The notes: generated from the sequence alone by a model not told the origin. A stretch of DNA of 64,000 nt from Alphaproteobacteria bacterium (GCA_947473805.1 CANJGB010000001.1:229413-293412); one strand, 5' to 3'; positions 1 through 11,392 are shown, counted from the first letter of the stretch. Program-made: numbers and translations.

Positions 1-582
1 ACCGTCGAACTCATCGACCAGCGCGTGCTGTTCGTCGAGCGTGCCGACAAGCGCCAGCTGCTGGCCGCGGTCCTGCGTGACCCGGCCGTCGCCCGCATGC
101 TGGTCTTTACCCGCACGAAGCACGGCGCCAACAAGGTCGTCGAACAGCTCGACAAGGATGGCATCGTCGCCGAGGCCATTCACGGCAACAAGTCCCAGGG
201 CGCGCGCCAGCGTGCACTGGAAAGCTTCCGTGAGGGCAAGTGCCGCGTCCTGGTCGCCACCGACATCGCCGCCCGCGGCATCGACGTCGACGGCATTACC
301 CACGTGGTGAATTACGACCTGCCGGTCGACGCCGAAAGCTATGTCCACCGCATCGGCCGCACCGCGCGTGCCGGCGCCAGCGGCCACGCTTTGTCGTTCT
401 GCTCCAGCGAGGAGCGCGGTGAACTGCGCGACATTCAGCGGCTGATCAAGCGGGAGATTCCCGTGGCCGACATCCAGCCGTTCGGTATAAAGCCGAGTAC
501 CGCCGCTCCGGCGTCGGTCAGGCCGGAACGGGCACCAGGCGGACGGCCACGTCGATCTGGTGGCGCCCGCCGCCGAGGATAA
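1..582 (+). CDS. DEAD-box ATP-dependent RNA helicase, C-terminal part
   Basis: The gene runs in from before the window; only the last 193 codons are present. The visible part is the second RecA-like helicase domain. It has the HGNKSQGARQRALESF region, motif V (VATDIAARGIDVDG) and motif VI (HRIGRTARAG), so it would unwind RNA in an ATP-dependent way in the cytoplasm. The C-terminus ends in a short Arg/Gly-rich tail, common in RhlE-type helicases and used for RNA contact. The last 65 bp overlap the 3' end of the convergent transglutaminase gene. The RhlE subgroup is likely, but without the N-terminal half I do not assign a symbol. Confidence 0.9.
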   Translation, partial: TVELIDQRVLFVERADKRQLLAAVLRDPAVARMLVFTRTKHGANKVVEQLDKDGIVAEAIHGNKSQGARQRALESFREGKCRVLVATDIAARGIDVDGITHVVNYDLPVDAESYVHRIGRTARAGASGHALSFCSSEERGELRDIQRLIKREIPVADIQPFGIKPSTAAPASVRPERAPGGRPRRSGGARRRG

Positions 583-1393
583 TGCCGCGCGTGGGGCTGA
601 CGTCGCCGTAGTCGCGGCCCCACGCGAGCACCACATGCTGGCCGCCGACCATCAGGTCGTTGGTCGGATCGAATTCGATCCACCCCAGTCCCGGACAATA
701 GACCGCAACCCAGGCGTGGCTGGCGTCACCGCCAACCAGGTTTGGCTTGCCGTCCTTGTCCAGCGTCTGGATGTAGCCGCTGACGTAGCGCGCCGCGAGT
801 CCGAAGCCGCGCAGGCAGGCAATCTGCAGATGGGCGAAGTCCTGGCATACGCCGCGCCGCTCAGCGAACATTTCGGCCAGCGGCGTGGTCACCAGGGTCG
901 CCGTCGGATCGAACTTGAAATCCGTATTGATGCGCCGCGTCAGGTCACGTACCGCCGCCAGCAATGGCCGCGCCGCGGTGAACGAGGTCGCCGCATAGCT
1001 TCTTAGCGCGCCCAGCGATGGCGTCTGCGCCGTCGGATGGATGAACTCGGATTCCTCGACCGGCGCCGGAAAGCCGTCGCCCGCCAGCGCATCGCGCACC
1101 TTCTCCCAGGGTGGCGTCGCGGTCAGGTCCACCTTTGGCCGATCCACGACCTCCACCTCCGCCTGCAGTTCGACGACGAACTCCTCATGCGGTTCGTCGA
1201 TGGTCAGGTAGGTGACGGTGTTGCCGAAATGGTCGGTCAGGCTGTTCGTCTCGCCGCCGGGCACCGCATGCAGCGACACGTGCTTCACCCGCTGGTACTC
1301 GAACGTGCGCGGCGTCAGGCACAGGACGTGGTGCGCGAGATCCACCGTCTCGCCATGCTCGTAGGTGGTGCGGTGGGTAACGTCGTAGATCAT
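518..1393 (-). CDS. Transglutaminase-like cysteine protease family protein
   Basis: A 291-residue protein with the bacterial transglutaminase N-terminal beta domain (about 1-80) followed by a transglutaminase-like core (about 150-260). The papain-like triad is visible as Cys183 (RRGVCQDFAH), His226 (DASHAWVAVY) and Asp242 (IEFDPTND). The family (COG1305) includes thiol proteases and amide-bond enzymes; no substrate is known for this subgroup. Its ATG overlaps the stop of the upstream ATP-grasp/alpha-E gene by 4 bp (ATGA), so the two are translationally coupled. The C-terminus (SPTRGIILGGG and beyond) matches the usual family ending, so the 65-bp overlap with the helicase appears real. Confidence 0.85.
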   Translation of the reverse strand: MIYDVTHRTTYEHGETVDLAHHVLCLTPRTFEYQRVKHVSLHAVPGGETNSLTDHFGNTVTYLTIDEPHEEFVVELQAEVEVVDRPKVDLTATPPWEKVRDALAGDGFPAPVEESEFIHPTAQTPSLGALRSYAATSFTAARPLLAAVRDLTRRINTDFKFDPTATLVTTPLAEMFAERRGVCQDFAHLQIACLRGFGLAARYVSGYIQTLDKDGKPNLVGGDASHAWVAVYCPGLGWIEFDPTNDLMVGGQHVVLAWGRDYGDVSPTRGIILGGGRHQIDVAVRLVPVPA

Positions 1394-3888
1394 CCGGCTG
1401 ACAGATCGTAACCCAGCGCCTGGGGCGGCTTGACGTGCGAGAAGAACGCGCGGGTCAGCGCATCCGAAAGTGCCAGCATGCGCCGCTGCGTGTCATCCAC
1501 CAGGCTGCGCAGGCGGTCCACCGTCGCGTCGAACGTGTCGGGGTTGCCCAGCGCCTCGATGTCCTGCAGACGCAGTGCCGCCAGCGCCCCGTGCGCCAGC
1601 TTTTCCTCCATGCCCGAAAAGGGCCGCTCGTCGCGGCGCGGCAGCGCGTCGAGATGCGCCGTCGTCGCAACCAGCTGGAAGGCCAGAGCGCGCGGGTTGG
1701 TGTCATCGGTGAGGATCAGGTCCAGCACCGGCCCCGCCTGCGGCGCCGACAGGTAGCGCGTGCGGTAGGTGATCGTGCTGTCGCACATTTCCAGTGCCAC
1801 GCGCAGCCCGGCCTCGGTGCCGCGCGCGGGCGCGGCCAGTGCGCCGCCGGCCACCGCGCAGGTGAACAGCGCGCGCTCCAGCCGGCGGCCCATGTCGAGG
1901 AAGCGCCAGCCGGCATGCCGGGTCATGTTCTCGCTTGCCATGCCGCCGAACGCCGCCAGCACCTCGATCACCAGGTCCAGGCCGCGCAGCAGCTTGTCGA
2001 TATCGTTCGGGCCGTGCTTCAGGTGCGCGCGCACTTCGCTGGTCAGCGTATTGGCGACATTCCACATGTCGGCCGACAGGCGGTGCCGCACATTGGTGGT
2101 CAGGCGGTGCAGGGACCGGAAAATGGTGTCGATCGCTGGCCCGCGGCCGCAGGCATGCGCCAGCGCAGAAACCACGGCGTTGCTGTCCGCCGGCGCACCG
2201 ATCAGCGTCGTGTCCAGCAGGCCGTAACTGGCGGCGAGGCGGGTGGCGATGCCGATTTCGACATGTCCGCGCGGCCCAATATTGCCGGCGCCGATGCGGC
2301 TTAGCGCGCCGCGCAGGATGCGCGCCGAATTGTCCATGCGCTCGACATAGCGCGCCAGCCAGAACAGGTCCTCGGCCGCGCGGCTCGGCAGGTCGTCGCT
2401 TGACCGGCGGATCGGCAGCGGCCGGCTGGTCGCCAGGGCGGCCAAGGCGGTCGGGGTGTCGCCATCCGACAGCACCCAGGTATCCTTGCTGACGCCGCCG
2501 CGCTGCATCGAGACCACGGGCTTCTTCACGTCGCCCGATACGCGGGTCAGCCCGCCGGGCATCGCGACGAACTGGCCGTCGTGATTCACCAGGAACACGC
2601 GCAGCACCATGGGCTGCGGCGCCAGGCCAGCCGGTGTCCACACCGGCATGGCCGAACTCTGCACCAGCTCCTGCGCGACGAAGCGGTGCGGCAGCGCTTT
2701 GATGCGGCCGATCAGTTCGGCCTTGCCTGCGGCGCTCAGCGTGCGCGGAAAAATCGGTTCTTCGCCGCGTGTCGGGAAACTGGGCTTGATCACCACGCGG
2801 TCGAGATTGGCGACCATCTCGGTCAGGGCCGAATCCTGCCCGCACCACCAGGTCGCGGCCGAGGGCATCAGCAGGTCTTCGCCCAGTAATTGCCGCGCCA
2901 GGTTTGGCAGGAATGCGGCCAGCGCCGGCGTCTCGATCACGCCGGACCCCAACGGGTTGGCCACTGTTACATTGCCGGCGCGCACCGCCTCGACCAGCCC
3001 CACGACGCCCAGGGATGAATCGGCGCGCAGCTCCAGCGGATCGCAGAACTCGCTGTCCTGCCGGCGCAGAATCACATCGACCTGCTGCAGCCCACCCAGC
3101 GTCTTCAGATAGACATGGTCGTTGCGCACCGTCAGGTCGGCACCCTCGACCAGTGTCAGGCCCAGCTGCCGCGCCAGGTAGACATGCTCGAAATAGGTTT
3201 CGTTGTACGGGCCCGGTGTCAGCAGGACCATGCGGGGATTGTCCCGCCCAGGTGGCGCCAGCGCCTGCAGGGCGGTCTGCCACAACTCGAAGAACGGCTG
3301 CAGCCCGCGCACCGGTGAGGCGCGAAACGCCTCCTGCAACGTGCGCGACAGGACGTTGCGGTTCTCCAGCGCGTAGCCCGCGCCCGAAGGTGCGTCGGTC
3401 CGCTCCGACAGCACCCACCAGGCGCCATCGGCGGCGCGCACCAGATCGGCGGTATAGAAGTGCAGGCCGTTGCGCCCGCCGCCGGTCACGCCCGAACAGG
3501 GGCGCAGGTAGCGTGGATTGCCATAGACCAGCGACGGCGGATACAACCCCTCCTTCAGCAGGCGCTGTGGTCCGTATACGTCCTGCAGCACCATGTTAAG
3601 CAGCTGCGCGCGCTGCGCCAGGGCGGCGGAAATGCGGCGCCATTCCGGCGCCGGAATCGGCAGCGGCAGCAGGTCGACCGACCAGCCGCGGTCGACGCCT
3701 CGCGGGTCGTTATAGACGTTGTAGGTGACGCCGTTTTCCTGGAACTGGCGGCGCGCACGTTCGACCCGTTCGGCGAAGATCAGCGGCGGCAGGGCCGTCA
3801 GCGCGCCGACAATGGGTTGCCAGTGCGGGCGGATGGTGCCGGCGCCGGTAACCATTTCGTCGAACACGGCTGCGGGTGCGGTAACCAT
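1390..3888 (-). CDS. Circularly permuted ATP-grasp / alpha-E domain fusion protein
   Basis: An 832-residue two-domain protein. Residues about 40-490 form a circularly permuted ATP-grasp ligase domain (COG2308-like), seen in NVYNDPRG, LLTPGPYNETYFEHVYLA, VIKPSFPTRGEEPIFPR and the MVLRVFLVNHDGQ region. Residues about 510-825 form an alpha-E helical domain (COG2307-like), starting at LPSRAAEDLFWLARYVERMD. In many bacteria these are separate neighbouring genes; here they are one polypeptide. ATP-grasp enzymes join a carboxylate to an amine through an acyl phosphate, so a peptide or amide ligase role is inferred; the substrate is unknown. The start at 3888 lacks a strong ribosome site, and an in-frame ATG lies 11 codons downstream. 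It is followed directly by the transglutaminase gene. Confidence 0.88.
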   Translation of the reverse strand: MVTAPAAVFDEMVTGAGTIRPHWQPIVGALTALPPLIFAERVERARRQFQENGVTYNVYNDPRGVDRGWSVDLLPLPIPAPEWRRISAALAQRAQLLNMVLQDVYGPQRLLKEGLYPPSLVYGNPRYLRPCSGVTGGGRNGLHFYTADLVRAADGAWWVLSERTDAPSGAGYALENRNVLSRTLQEAFRASPVRGLQPFFELWQTALQALAPPGRDNPRMVLLTPGPYNETYFEHVYLARQLGLTLVEGADLTVRNDHVYLKTLGGLQQVDVILRRQDSEFCDPLELRADSSLGVVGLVEAVRAGNVTVANPLGSGVIETPALAAFLPNLARQLLGEDLLMPSAATWWCGQDSALTEMVANLDRVVIKPSFPTRGEEPIFPRTLSAAGKAELIGRIKALPHRFVAQELVQSSAMPVWTPAGLAPQPMVLRVFLVNHDGQFVAMPGGLTRVSGDVKKPVVSMQRGGVSKDTWVLSDGDTPTALAALATSRPLPIRRSSDDLPSRAAEDLFWLARYVERMDNSARILRGALSRIGAGNIGPRGHVEIGIATRLAASYGLLDTTLIGAPADSNAVVSALAHACGRGPAIDTIFRSLHRLTTNVRHRLSADMWNVANTLTSEVRAHLKHGPNDIDKLLRGLDLVIEVLAAFGGMASENMTRHAGWRFLDMGRRLERALFTCAVAGGALAAPARGTEAGLRVALEMCDSTITYRTRYLSAPQAGPVLDLILTDDTNPRALAFQLVATTAHLDALPRRDERPFSGMEEKLAHGALAALRLQDIEALGNPDTFDATVDRLRSLVDDTQRRMLALSDALTRAFFSHVKPPQALGYDLSAG

Positions 3889-3990
3889 CGGGCCGGGAGA
3901 GTAAAGGCCATGCGCCCCGGGTTCAACCGCCTGTGGAACCCACGGGGCCTCCGGATCGTCTTTGTAAACAGACCTTATGGAGGATTAACC

Positions 3991-4155
3991 ATGGCTACTT
4001 CCCAGCGCCCGCGTAACGGAGCGGCGAAACGGGCAAAGACGGCCAAACCTGCCTCGAAGAGCCCCAAGAAGGGCGGTCACGTGTCCGGCCCGCTGGGTCA
4101 GGGCGCCTATGCCGAACCCGGCAAGGACCGCCCACTCACCTCCCCGCGCACCTGA
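3991..4155 (+). CDS. Small basic hypothetical protein
   Basis: A 54-codon ORF with a good ribosome-binding site (GGAGGA at 3980-3985) before ATG 3991. The product is rich in Lys, Arg, Ser and Pro (AAKRAKTAKPASKSPKKGG), has no hydrophobic segment and is probably disordered, so a nucleic-acid-binding or structural role is possible. It is the first gene of a short plus-strand unit with the PRC-barrel gene 32 bp downstream, inserted between the two minus-strand peptide-modification genes. I do not recognise a named family. Confidence 0.6.
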   Translation: MATSQRPRNGAAKRAKTAKPASKSPKKGGHVSGPLGQGAYAEPGKDRPLTSPRT

Positions 4156-4187
4156 TTGTGCGGCTGGCCATAGAAGGAGTGAGAGCG

Positions 4188-4652
4188 ATGAGACTCGCCT
4201 GTCTTGCTTCCGCCTGTGCCGTGGCGTTGATGGTCGCCGGTCCAACTGGTGCCCAGACTGCATCTCCGCCGCGTCCCGATACGGGCCTGCTGCCGGCGCC
4301 GCCCGAAAAAATCGCACCGGCCGAGAAAACCTTGCCCAGTCCCGATAACGGCTTTGGCCAGATGAAGGTGCGGAACCTTCTGGGCGCCAAGGTCTACAAC
4401 AAGGACGGCGAGCAGATCGGCACCGTCGATGACGTCGTGGTCAGCAGGGCGACCAAGGTACTGGCGGCGGTGATCAGCGGCGGCGTGACCGCCAGTACCG
4501 GCAGCCGCGCCACTGTGCCGGTCAGTCAGCTGGAATGGCGCGGCGACCGCGTGATCGCCTCGGGATTCTCGCGTGAAATCATCGAGACGCTGCCACCCCA
4601 CGTTGATGGCGAATGGCAGAAGGCCGATCCGGAGCGCCGTCTCGGCGGCTAG
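4188..4652 (+). CDS. Exported PRC-barrel domain protein
   Basis: A 154-residue protein with a Sec signal peptide (residues 1-23, cleavage after GAQ). A Pro-rich linker follows, then a PRC-barrel beta domain (about 58-132, with LLGAKVYNKDGEQIGTVDDV). PRC-barrels occur in photosynthetic reaction centres, RimM and many envelope proteins of alphaproteobacteria, where they act as binding modules rather than enzymes. ATG 4188 is chosen over the GTG at 4158 because AAGGAG lies at 4174-4179. It follows the small basic gene. Its TAG stop shares the palindrome CTAG (4649-4652) with the stop of the convergent DUF2126 gene. Confidence 0.8.
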   Translation: MRLACLASACAVALMVAGPTGAQTASPPRPDTGLLPAPPEKIAPAEKTLPSPDNGFGQMKVRNLLGAKVYNKDGEQIGTVDDVVVSRATKVLAAVISGGVTASTGSRATVPVSQLEWRGDRVIASGFSREIIETLPPHVDGEWQKADPERRLGG

Positions 4653-7600
4653 TCCCTTTCGGGGCCGCGGCGCAAATCAAGCGTCAACGGGTGCTCGCGC
4701 GACAACGTTTCCGGCGCCACGTGCATCGACCCCGGTGTGTGGCCAAAGCGGAAGAATCGTTCGCGGCGACGCGCTTCAGCCCCATTCGCGTTAACCGGAA
4801 AATGCTCGTACGAAACGCCACCCGGATGTGCCACGTGATAGGTACAGCCGCCGATCGAGCGGCCACTCCAGCGATCGAACACGTCGAACACCAGCGGCGC
4901 ATGGCTGCCAATCGTCGGGTGCAGCGCGCTGGTCGGCGCCCACGCCTTGAACTTCACGCCGGCGACATATTCCGATTCCGTGCCGGTGGGATGCAGCGGT
5001 ATCGCACGTCCGTTGACGGCGATGACATGGCGCGACTCCACCAGGCCGCGCACCTTGACCTGCAGCCGCTCGACGGAGGAGTCCACGTAGCGCACCGTGC
5101 CGCCCGAGCCCGGTTCTTCACCGGTCACGTGCCACGGCTCCAGCGCGGTGCGCAGTTCCAGCGCCACGTTGCCGTAGGCGACCTCGCCCAGCAGCGGAAA
5201 CTTGAATTCGAAGTGCGGATCGAACCAGGCCCGCTCGAACGGATAACCGTCACGGTTCAGGTCCTGCACCACATCGGCCATGTCGGTTGAGATGAAGTGT
5301 GGCAGCATGAAACGGTCGTGCAGCTGCGTGTTCCAGCGCACCAGCTTCTCGCCGTAGGGCTTCTTCCAGAACCGCGCCACCAGCGCGCGCACCAGCAATT
5401 GCTGCGTCAGGCTCATCTCGGAATGCGGCGGCATTTCGAACGCGCGCAGTTCCACGATGCCAAGGCGCCCGCTGCCGCCTTCCGGCGTACACAGCTTGTC
5501 GATGCAGAATTCCGACCGGTGGGTGTTGCCGGTCACGTCCACCAGGATGTTGCGCAGCGCGCGGTCCACGAACCACGGCGGCACGTCGGCGAAGTCCTTG
5601 ATCTGGCTCAACGCGATTTCCATCTCGTAGACGGAATCGTTGCGCGCCTCGTCCACGCGTGGCGCCTGGCTGGTCGGGCCGATGAACAGGCCCGAGAAGA
5701 GATAGGACAGCGACGGATGATTGTGCCTGTAGGCGATCAGGCTGCGCAGCACGTCAGGCCGGCGCAGCATCGGCGAATCCGCCGCCGCCCAGCCGCCCAA
5801 CGTGATGTGGTTGCCGCCGCCGGTGCCGACATGGCGGCCGTCCAGCATGAACTTTTCGGTCGACAAGCGCGTCTGGCGCGCCTCCTCGTAGAGGATCGTC
5901 GTGCGCTGGACCAGCTCGTCCCAGTTCTCCGACGGCTGCACGTTTACCTCGATCACGCCTGGGTCAGGCGTGACGCTGAAATGGCCCAGCCGCGGATCGG
6001 ACTGCGGCTTGTAGCCCTCGATGAGTACCTTCTGCCCCAGATCCTCGGCGGTATCCTCGACCGCCGCGATCAGGTCCAGATAGTCCTCCACCGTATGCGT
6101 CGGCGGCATGAACACGTGCAACAGGCCATCGCGCGGCTCGACGCACAAAGCCGTACGCACCACGCTGCCGTCCGAGCGGCCGACCCGCACCGAGGTGCGC
6201 GCCGCATGTTCCGCCCGCTGAATATCCTCGCCGCGGTCGCGCCCCAGGCGCTGGCCGCGCGGCGCCAGCGGGCCGGTCGGGCCGCCCGCACGTTGCCGAC
6301 TCTCGACCTGGCGCTGGTATGGACTGCGGGGTGGCAGCGGCGGCCGTTCGGCGAACGGGTCCTGCTCGATGATCCACGGATATTCGGTCTCCGATACCCA
6401 CGGCAGCGAATCGATCGGCAGGCGATAGCCCATCGGAGAATCGCCGGGGATCAGGAACAGCTGCGGCGAACGGGTGATCCAGAAGCCCGACATCCAGCGC
6501 GGTGCGCCCCCGTTCTCGCTGCGCTGCAGCGGCAGGATCGTGCCGGTCGCGGTGTCCAGGCCGCGGTCAAACAGGCGGGCTAGGCGCGCGCGCTCCTCCG
6601 CTTCCTTCAGTTTCGATTGCAGCGGGTTGACGTTGGCGGGCAGGCGCTTCTCGCGCCACAGGTAGTACCAGGAATCCTCGAACGCCGGCACCGCATAGCC
6701 CGGATCGACCTGCAGCCGTTCCGCCAGTACCGCGGCGAAGCGTGCCGCGGTGGCGTGATCGACACTGCGCGACTTGTCCTCGTCGCCGGCCAGCAAAGCC
6801 GGATTGCGCCAGATCGGTTCGCCGTCCTTGCGCCAATAACAACCCAGGGCCCAGCGCGGCAGCGGCTCGCCCGGATACCACTTGCCCTGGCCATAGTGCA
6901 GCAGATAGCCCGGCGCATAATGCTTCGCCAGACGGCGCAGCAGCTCGCCCGACAGGCGGCGTTTGGTCGGCCCCGTTGCGGCGGTGTTCCACTCCGCGCC
7001 ATCGCGGTCGTCGATTGAAACGAAGGTCGGCTCGCCGCCCATGGTCAGGCGCACGTCGCCGCGTTCCAGTTCGCGGTCGATGTCGTGGCCCAGGGTCACG
7101 ATGCGCTGCCATTGCTCCGGCGCATAGGGCTTGGTCACGCGGGCGGTTTCCAGCACGCGGGTGACGCTCATGTGATGGCCGAACTCGACTTCGCTCTTCT
7201 CGACCTTGCCGGTGATCGGCGCGGCGGAACCGGGCTCGGGCGAACAGGCCAGCGGGATGTGGCCTTCGCCGGCCATCAGGCCCGACGTGGGATCAAGGCC
7301 GATCCAGCCGGCGCCCGGCAGGTAAACCTCGGTCCATGCATGCAGGTCGGTGAAGTCCTGTGCCGGGCCGCTGGGCCCGTCCAACGCCTTCACGTCGGAC
7401 GTCAGCTGGATCAGGTAGCCCGACACGAACCGTGCGGCAAAACCCAACCGGCGCAGAATCTGCACCAGCAGCCAGGCGCTGTCACGGCACGAGCCGCTCT
7501 TTAGGCCCAGGGTCTGCTCGGTGGTCTGGACGCCCGGCTCCATGCGAATGACGTAGCCGATGTCGGTCTGCAGGCGCTGGTTCAGGCCGATCAGGAATTC

Positions 7601-8026
7601 GACCGTGTGCTTCGGCTTGCGGTCCACGTCCGCCAGCCACTTTTCCAGCATCGGGCCAACCGGTTCGCAGACCCGGTACGGTGCCAGTTCGGCGTCCAGG
7701 GCAGGATCGTAGGTGAACGGCGCCAGTTCCGCTTCGGCTTCCAGGAAAAAGTCGAACGGATTGATCACCGCCATGTCGGCGACCAGGTCAACCTCGACGG
7801 TGAAGTGGTCGGTTTTTTCCGGAAAGACCAGCCGGGCCAGGTAATTGCTCTGCGGATCCTGCTGCCAGTTGATGAAATGTTGGGCAGGTTGCACTTTGAG
7901 CGAATAGGAGATGATGGGGGTCCGGCAATGTGGCGCCGGGCGCAGGCGCACTACCTGGGGGCCCAGGGCCACCAGCCGGTCGTATCGGTAGGTGGTCTTG
8001 TGGTTCAGGGCGACGTGAATGGCCAT
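4649..8026 (-). CDS. Transglutaminase-like plus DUF2126 protein
   Basis: A 1125-residue protein. Residues 1-300 are a bacterial transglutaminase-like unit with catalytic Cys180 ([10 protein letters not shown]), His229 (FTDLHAW) and Asp245 (GLDPTSG). Residues about 330-1110 are the DUF2126 region (COG4196), starting near [15 protein letters not shown]. The family is normally about 1100 residues, so this copy is full length. It co-occurs with ATP-grasp, alpha-E and a second transglutaminase in many proteobacteria and is thought to act with them in an uncharacterised amide-bond-forming or -cleaving pathway. The start [17 protein letters not shown] at 8026 matches the family; the extra 24 codons upstream do not. 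It points toward the plus-strand PRC-barrel gene and shares the CTAG stop with it. Confidence 0.87.
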   Translation of the reverse strand: MAIHVALNHKTTYRYDRLVALGPQVVRLRPAPHCRTPIISYSLKVQPAQHFINWQQDPQSNYLARLVFPEKTDHFTVEVDLVADMAVINPFDFFLEAEAELAPFTYDPALDAELAPYRVCEPVGPMLEKWLADVDRKPKHTVEFLIGLNQRLQTDIGYVIRMEPGVQTTEQTLGLKSGSCRDSAWLLVQILRRLGFAARFVSGYLIQLTSDVKALDGPSGPAQDFTDLHAWTEVYLPGAGWIGLDPTSGLMAGEGHIPLACSPEPGSAAPITGKVEKSEVEFGHHMSVTRVLETARVTKPYAPEQWQRIVTLGHDIDRELERGDVRLTMGGEPTFVSIDDRDGAEWNTAATGPTKRRLSGELLRRLAKHYAPGYLLHYGQGKWYPGEPLPRWALGCYWRKDGEPIWRNPALLAGDEDKSRSVDHATAARFAAVLAERLQVDPGYAVPAFEDSWYYLWREKRLPANVNPLQSKLKEAEERARLARLFDRGLDTATGTILPLQRSENGGAPRWMSGFWITRSPQLFLIPGDSPMGYRLPIDSLPWVSETEYPWIIEQDPFAERPPLPPRSPYQRQVESRQRAGGPTGPLAPRGQRLGRDRGEDIQRAEHAARTSVRVGRSDGSVVRTALCVEPRDGLLHVFMPPTHTVEDYLDLIAAVEDTAEDLGQKVLIEGYKPQSDPRLGHFSVTPDPGVIEVNVQPSENWDELVQRTTILYEEARQTRLSTEKFMLDGRHVGTGGGNHITLGGWAAADSPMLRRPDVLRSLIAYRHNHPSLSYLFSGLFIGPTSQAPRVDEARNDSVYEMEIALSQIKDFADVPPWFVDRALRNILVDVTGNTHRSEFCIDKLCTPEGGSGRLGIVELRAFEMPPHSEMSLTQQLLVRALVARFWKKPYGEKLVRWNTQLHDRFMLPHFISTDMADVVQDLNRDGYPFERAWFDPHFEFKFPLLGEVAYGNVALELRTALEPWHVTGEEPGSGGTVRYVDSSVERLQVKVRGLVESRHVIAVNGRAIPLHPTGTESEYVAGVKFKAWAPTSALHPTIGSHAPLVFDVFDRWSGRSIGGCTYHVAHPGGVSYEHFPVNANGAEARRRERFFRFGHTPGSMHVAPETLSREHPLTLDLRRGPERD

Positions 8027-8153
8027 AAATGGGGTCCTGGATGTAACCGGGCCATAGATTCGCCCGCCGCGTCGATGCGCGCAAGGCTCGCGATGCAAGG
8101 GCTAAGCCAAGTAGGCGTGCTATGCTCAGGGCCGAATTCAGGAGGAAACCCAG

Positions 8154-8558
8154 ATGATGCTCGTTCCGGTCATGGGCGCCGTGGTGCTGGTCACCGTCGT
8201 CGCCCTCGTGCTGTTTCTGTGGATCAGCCTTCGGGTTGCGACTGGCCGCGGCAAGTATGGCGTGGCGGCCCCTGCCATGACCGGCCAGCCGGACTTCGAA
8301 CGTATGGTCCGCGTCCAGGCCAACACCCTGGAACAGCTGGTGCCCTTCCTTGCGGGCCTCTGGCTCTGCGCCCTGTTCTTCGACAAATGGACGGCGGTGA
8401 TTCTCGGCGTCGTGTGGATCATCGGTCGTCTGTGGTACGCGCTGTCCTACTGGCAGGACGCAAAGAAGCGCACGCCCGGCTTCACCATCGCGTTCCTTGC
8501 CACTGCGTTGCTGCTGCTCGCCGCCGCGGTTGGCGGCATCCGCCTCATGATGATGTGA
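8154..8558 (+). CDS. MAPEG family membrane protein
   Basis: A 134-residue integral membrane protein with four hydrophobic helices. It carries MAPEG signatures such as FERMVRVQANTLEQLVPFLAGLWL and a final hydrophobic helix. MAPEG proteins are glutathione-using membrane enzymes (microsomal GST-like) or relatives without known activity; the bacterial members are mostly uncharacterised. AGGAGGAAA lies at 8140-8148, just before ATG 8154. It is a single-gene unit that diverges from the DUF2126 gene and converges with the small lipoprotein gene 16 bp downstream. Confidence 0.85.
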   Translation: MMLVPVMGAVVLVTVVALVLFLWISLRVATGRGKYGVAAPAMTGQPDFERMVRVQANTLEQLVPFLAGLWLCALFFDKWTAVILGVVWIIGRLWYALSYWQDAKKRTPGFTIAFLATALLLLAAAVGGIRLMMM

Positions 8559-8574
8559 GGGCGGCGTAACGCGG

Positions 8575-8823
8575 CTAGTGGAAGATTTTCTTTAGCGCCT
8601 TCTGCACCCGGCGCACCGGCTTGCCCCAGCCGCCATCGCCGTCCGACTGCTTCTTGCGGTAATAATCCGGCGGTGGCCGTCGGTAGCTGTTGTACCAGGA
8701 CGGCGGTTCATAGCGGTTGCGCCAATCGGGTGTTAAGGCGTCGTAGCCACTCCACCCGTTCGACATCTGGCAGGCGCCAATCAGCAGCAGGAACCCAAAC
8801 AGCGGCGCGATGCGGAGAACCAG
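8575..8823 (-). CDS. Small lipoprotein, probable CTG start
   Basis: The canonical ORF begins at ATG 8766 (63 residues). The frame stays open upstream to a TGA at 8832 and encodes a classic lipoprotein signal: a hydrophobic run ending in LLLIGAC, a lipobox with Cys 20 codons before that ATG's downstream sequence. No ATG, GTG or TTG lies in that extension. The best start is CTG 8823, preceded by AGGGGG (8833-8838) at suitable spacing, giving 82 residues (MVLRIAPLFGFLLLIGAC). The mature part is rich in Tyr, Pro, Trp and Arg and ends with a basic amphipathic tail (VRRVQKALKKIF). The function is unknown; it would be anchored in the inner or outer membrane. It lies 80 bp downstream of the DUF1850 gene on the same strand. 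Confidence 0.6.
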   Translation of the reverse strand: MVLRIAPLFGFLLLIGACQMSNGWSGYDALTPDWRNRYEPPSWYNSYRRPPPDYYRKKQSDGDGGWGKPVRRVQKALKKIFH

Positions 8824-8903
8824 AACGGTTCACCCCCTGGTCGGACACGGCCCCCGCTCGTCCGACCCAATACTACCGGTGCGATTACGCCCGAATCATG
8901 GCG

Positions 8904-9265
8904 TCAGCCGCACGGCGCCATTTTCACCGCATCCGGTGCGCCGCCAATCAGCGCATTGAGGGACCGGCACTGGCCATCGTGGCAGAGCCGGTATTCCTCC
9001 ACCGCCCCCGAGCGCGCCAGGATCAGGTCCGCCACGTCGCGGCCCGGGGTCCACACGTACCAGCCGTCGACCAGTTTCGCATCGGGCCCCGGCTCCATGC
9101 CGGCGCCGCTGCCGCGCACCCGCGCCCGTTTTAGTTTCAACGCATCGGGCGCGACGGCGTAATCCTCCTGCCACTCGGTCTTCTGCACGCTATGCGTCCA
9201 GGCCAGGGTGAAGTCCGGCCACAGCAGCCGCACCGCCAGAGCACCGGCCGTAAGGCACAGCGCCG

Positions 9266-9269
<4 letters not shown>
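8904..9269 (-). CDS. DUF1850 domain protein of TRAP-TAXI locus
   Basis: A 121-residue protein with one N-terminal hydrophobic segment (VTALCLTAGALAVRLL) and a DUF1850 core, recognisable by FTLAWTHSVQKTEWQEDY. DUF1850 genes regularly follow fused TAXI-type TRAP permeases; their role in transport is not known. The GTG start at 9269 overlaps the permease stop (GTGA), which fixes the start and shows translational coupling. The longer reading that begins at 9503 is only shadow sequence within the permease gene. Confidence 0.85.
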
Positions 9270-11347
<2,078 letters not shown>

Positions 11348-11363
11348 CTAACGTATCCGCGAA

Positions 11364-11392
11364 ATAAAAACCCTCCCCCTTGCGGAGGAGGG
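11364..11392 (-). terminator. Intra-operon terminator between TAXI receptor and permease
   Basis: Read on the minus strand, CCCTCCTCC, loop GCAA, GGGGGAGGG forms a 9-bp stem (one G-T pair) followed at once by TTTTTATTT. This is a textbook intrinsic terminator. It lies after the receptor stop (11428) and 16 bp before the permease ATG. It would make receptor transcript exceed permease transcript, which fits the excess of binding protein over permease needed in TRAP systems. Confidence 0.8.

Noticed and set aside
5297-6583. 428-residue plus-strand reading inside the DUF2126 gene
   Set aside because: Antisense shadow; the minus-strand frame matches the family across its length.
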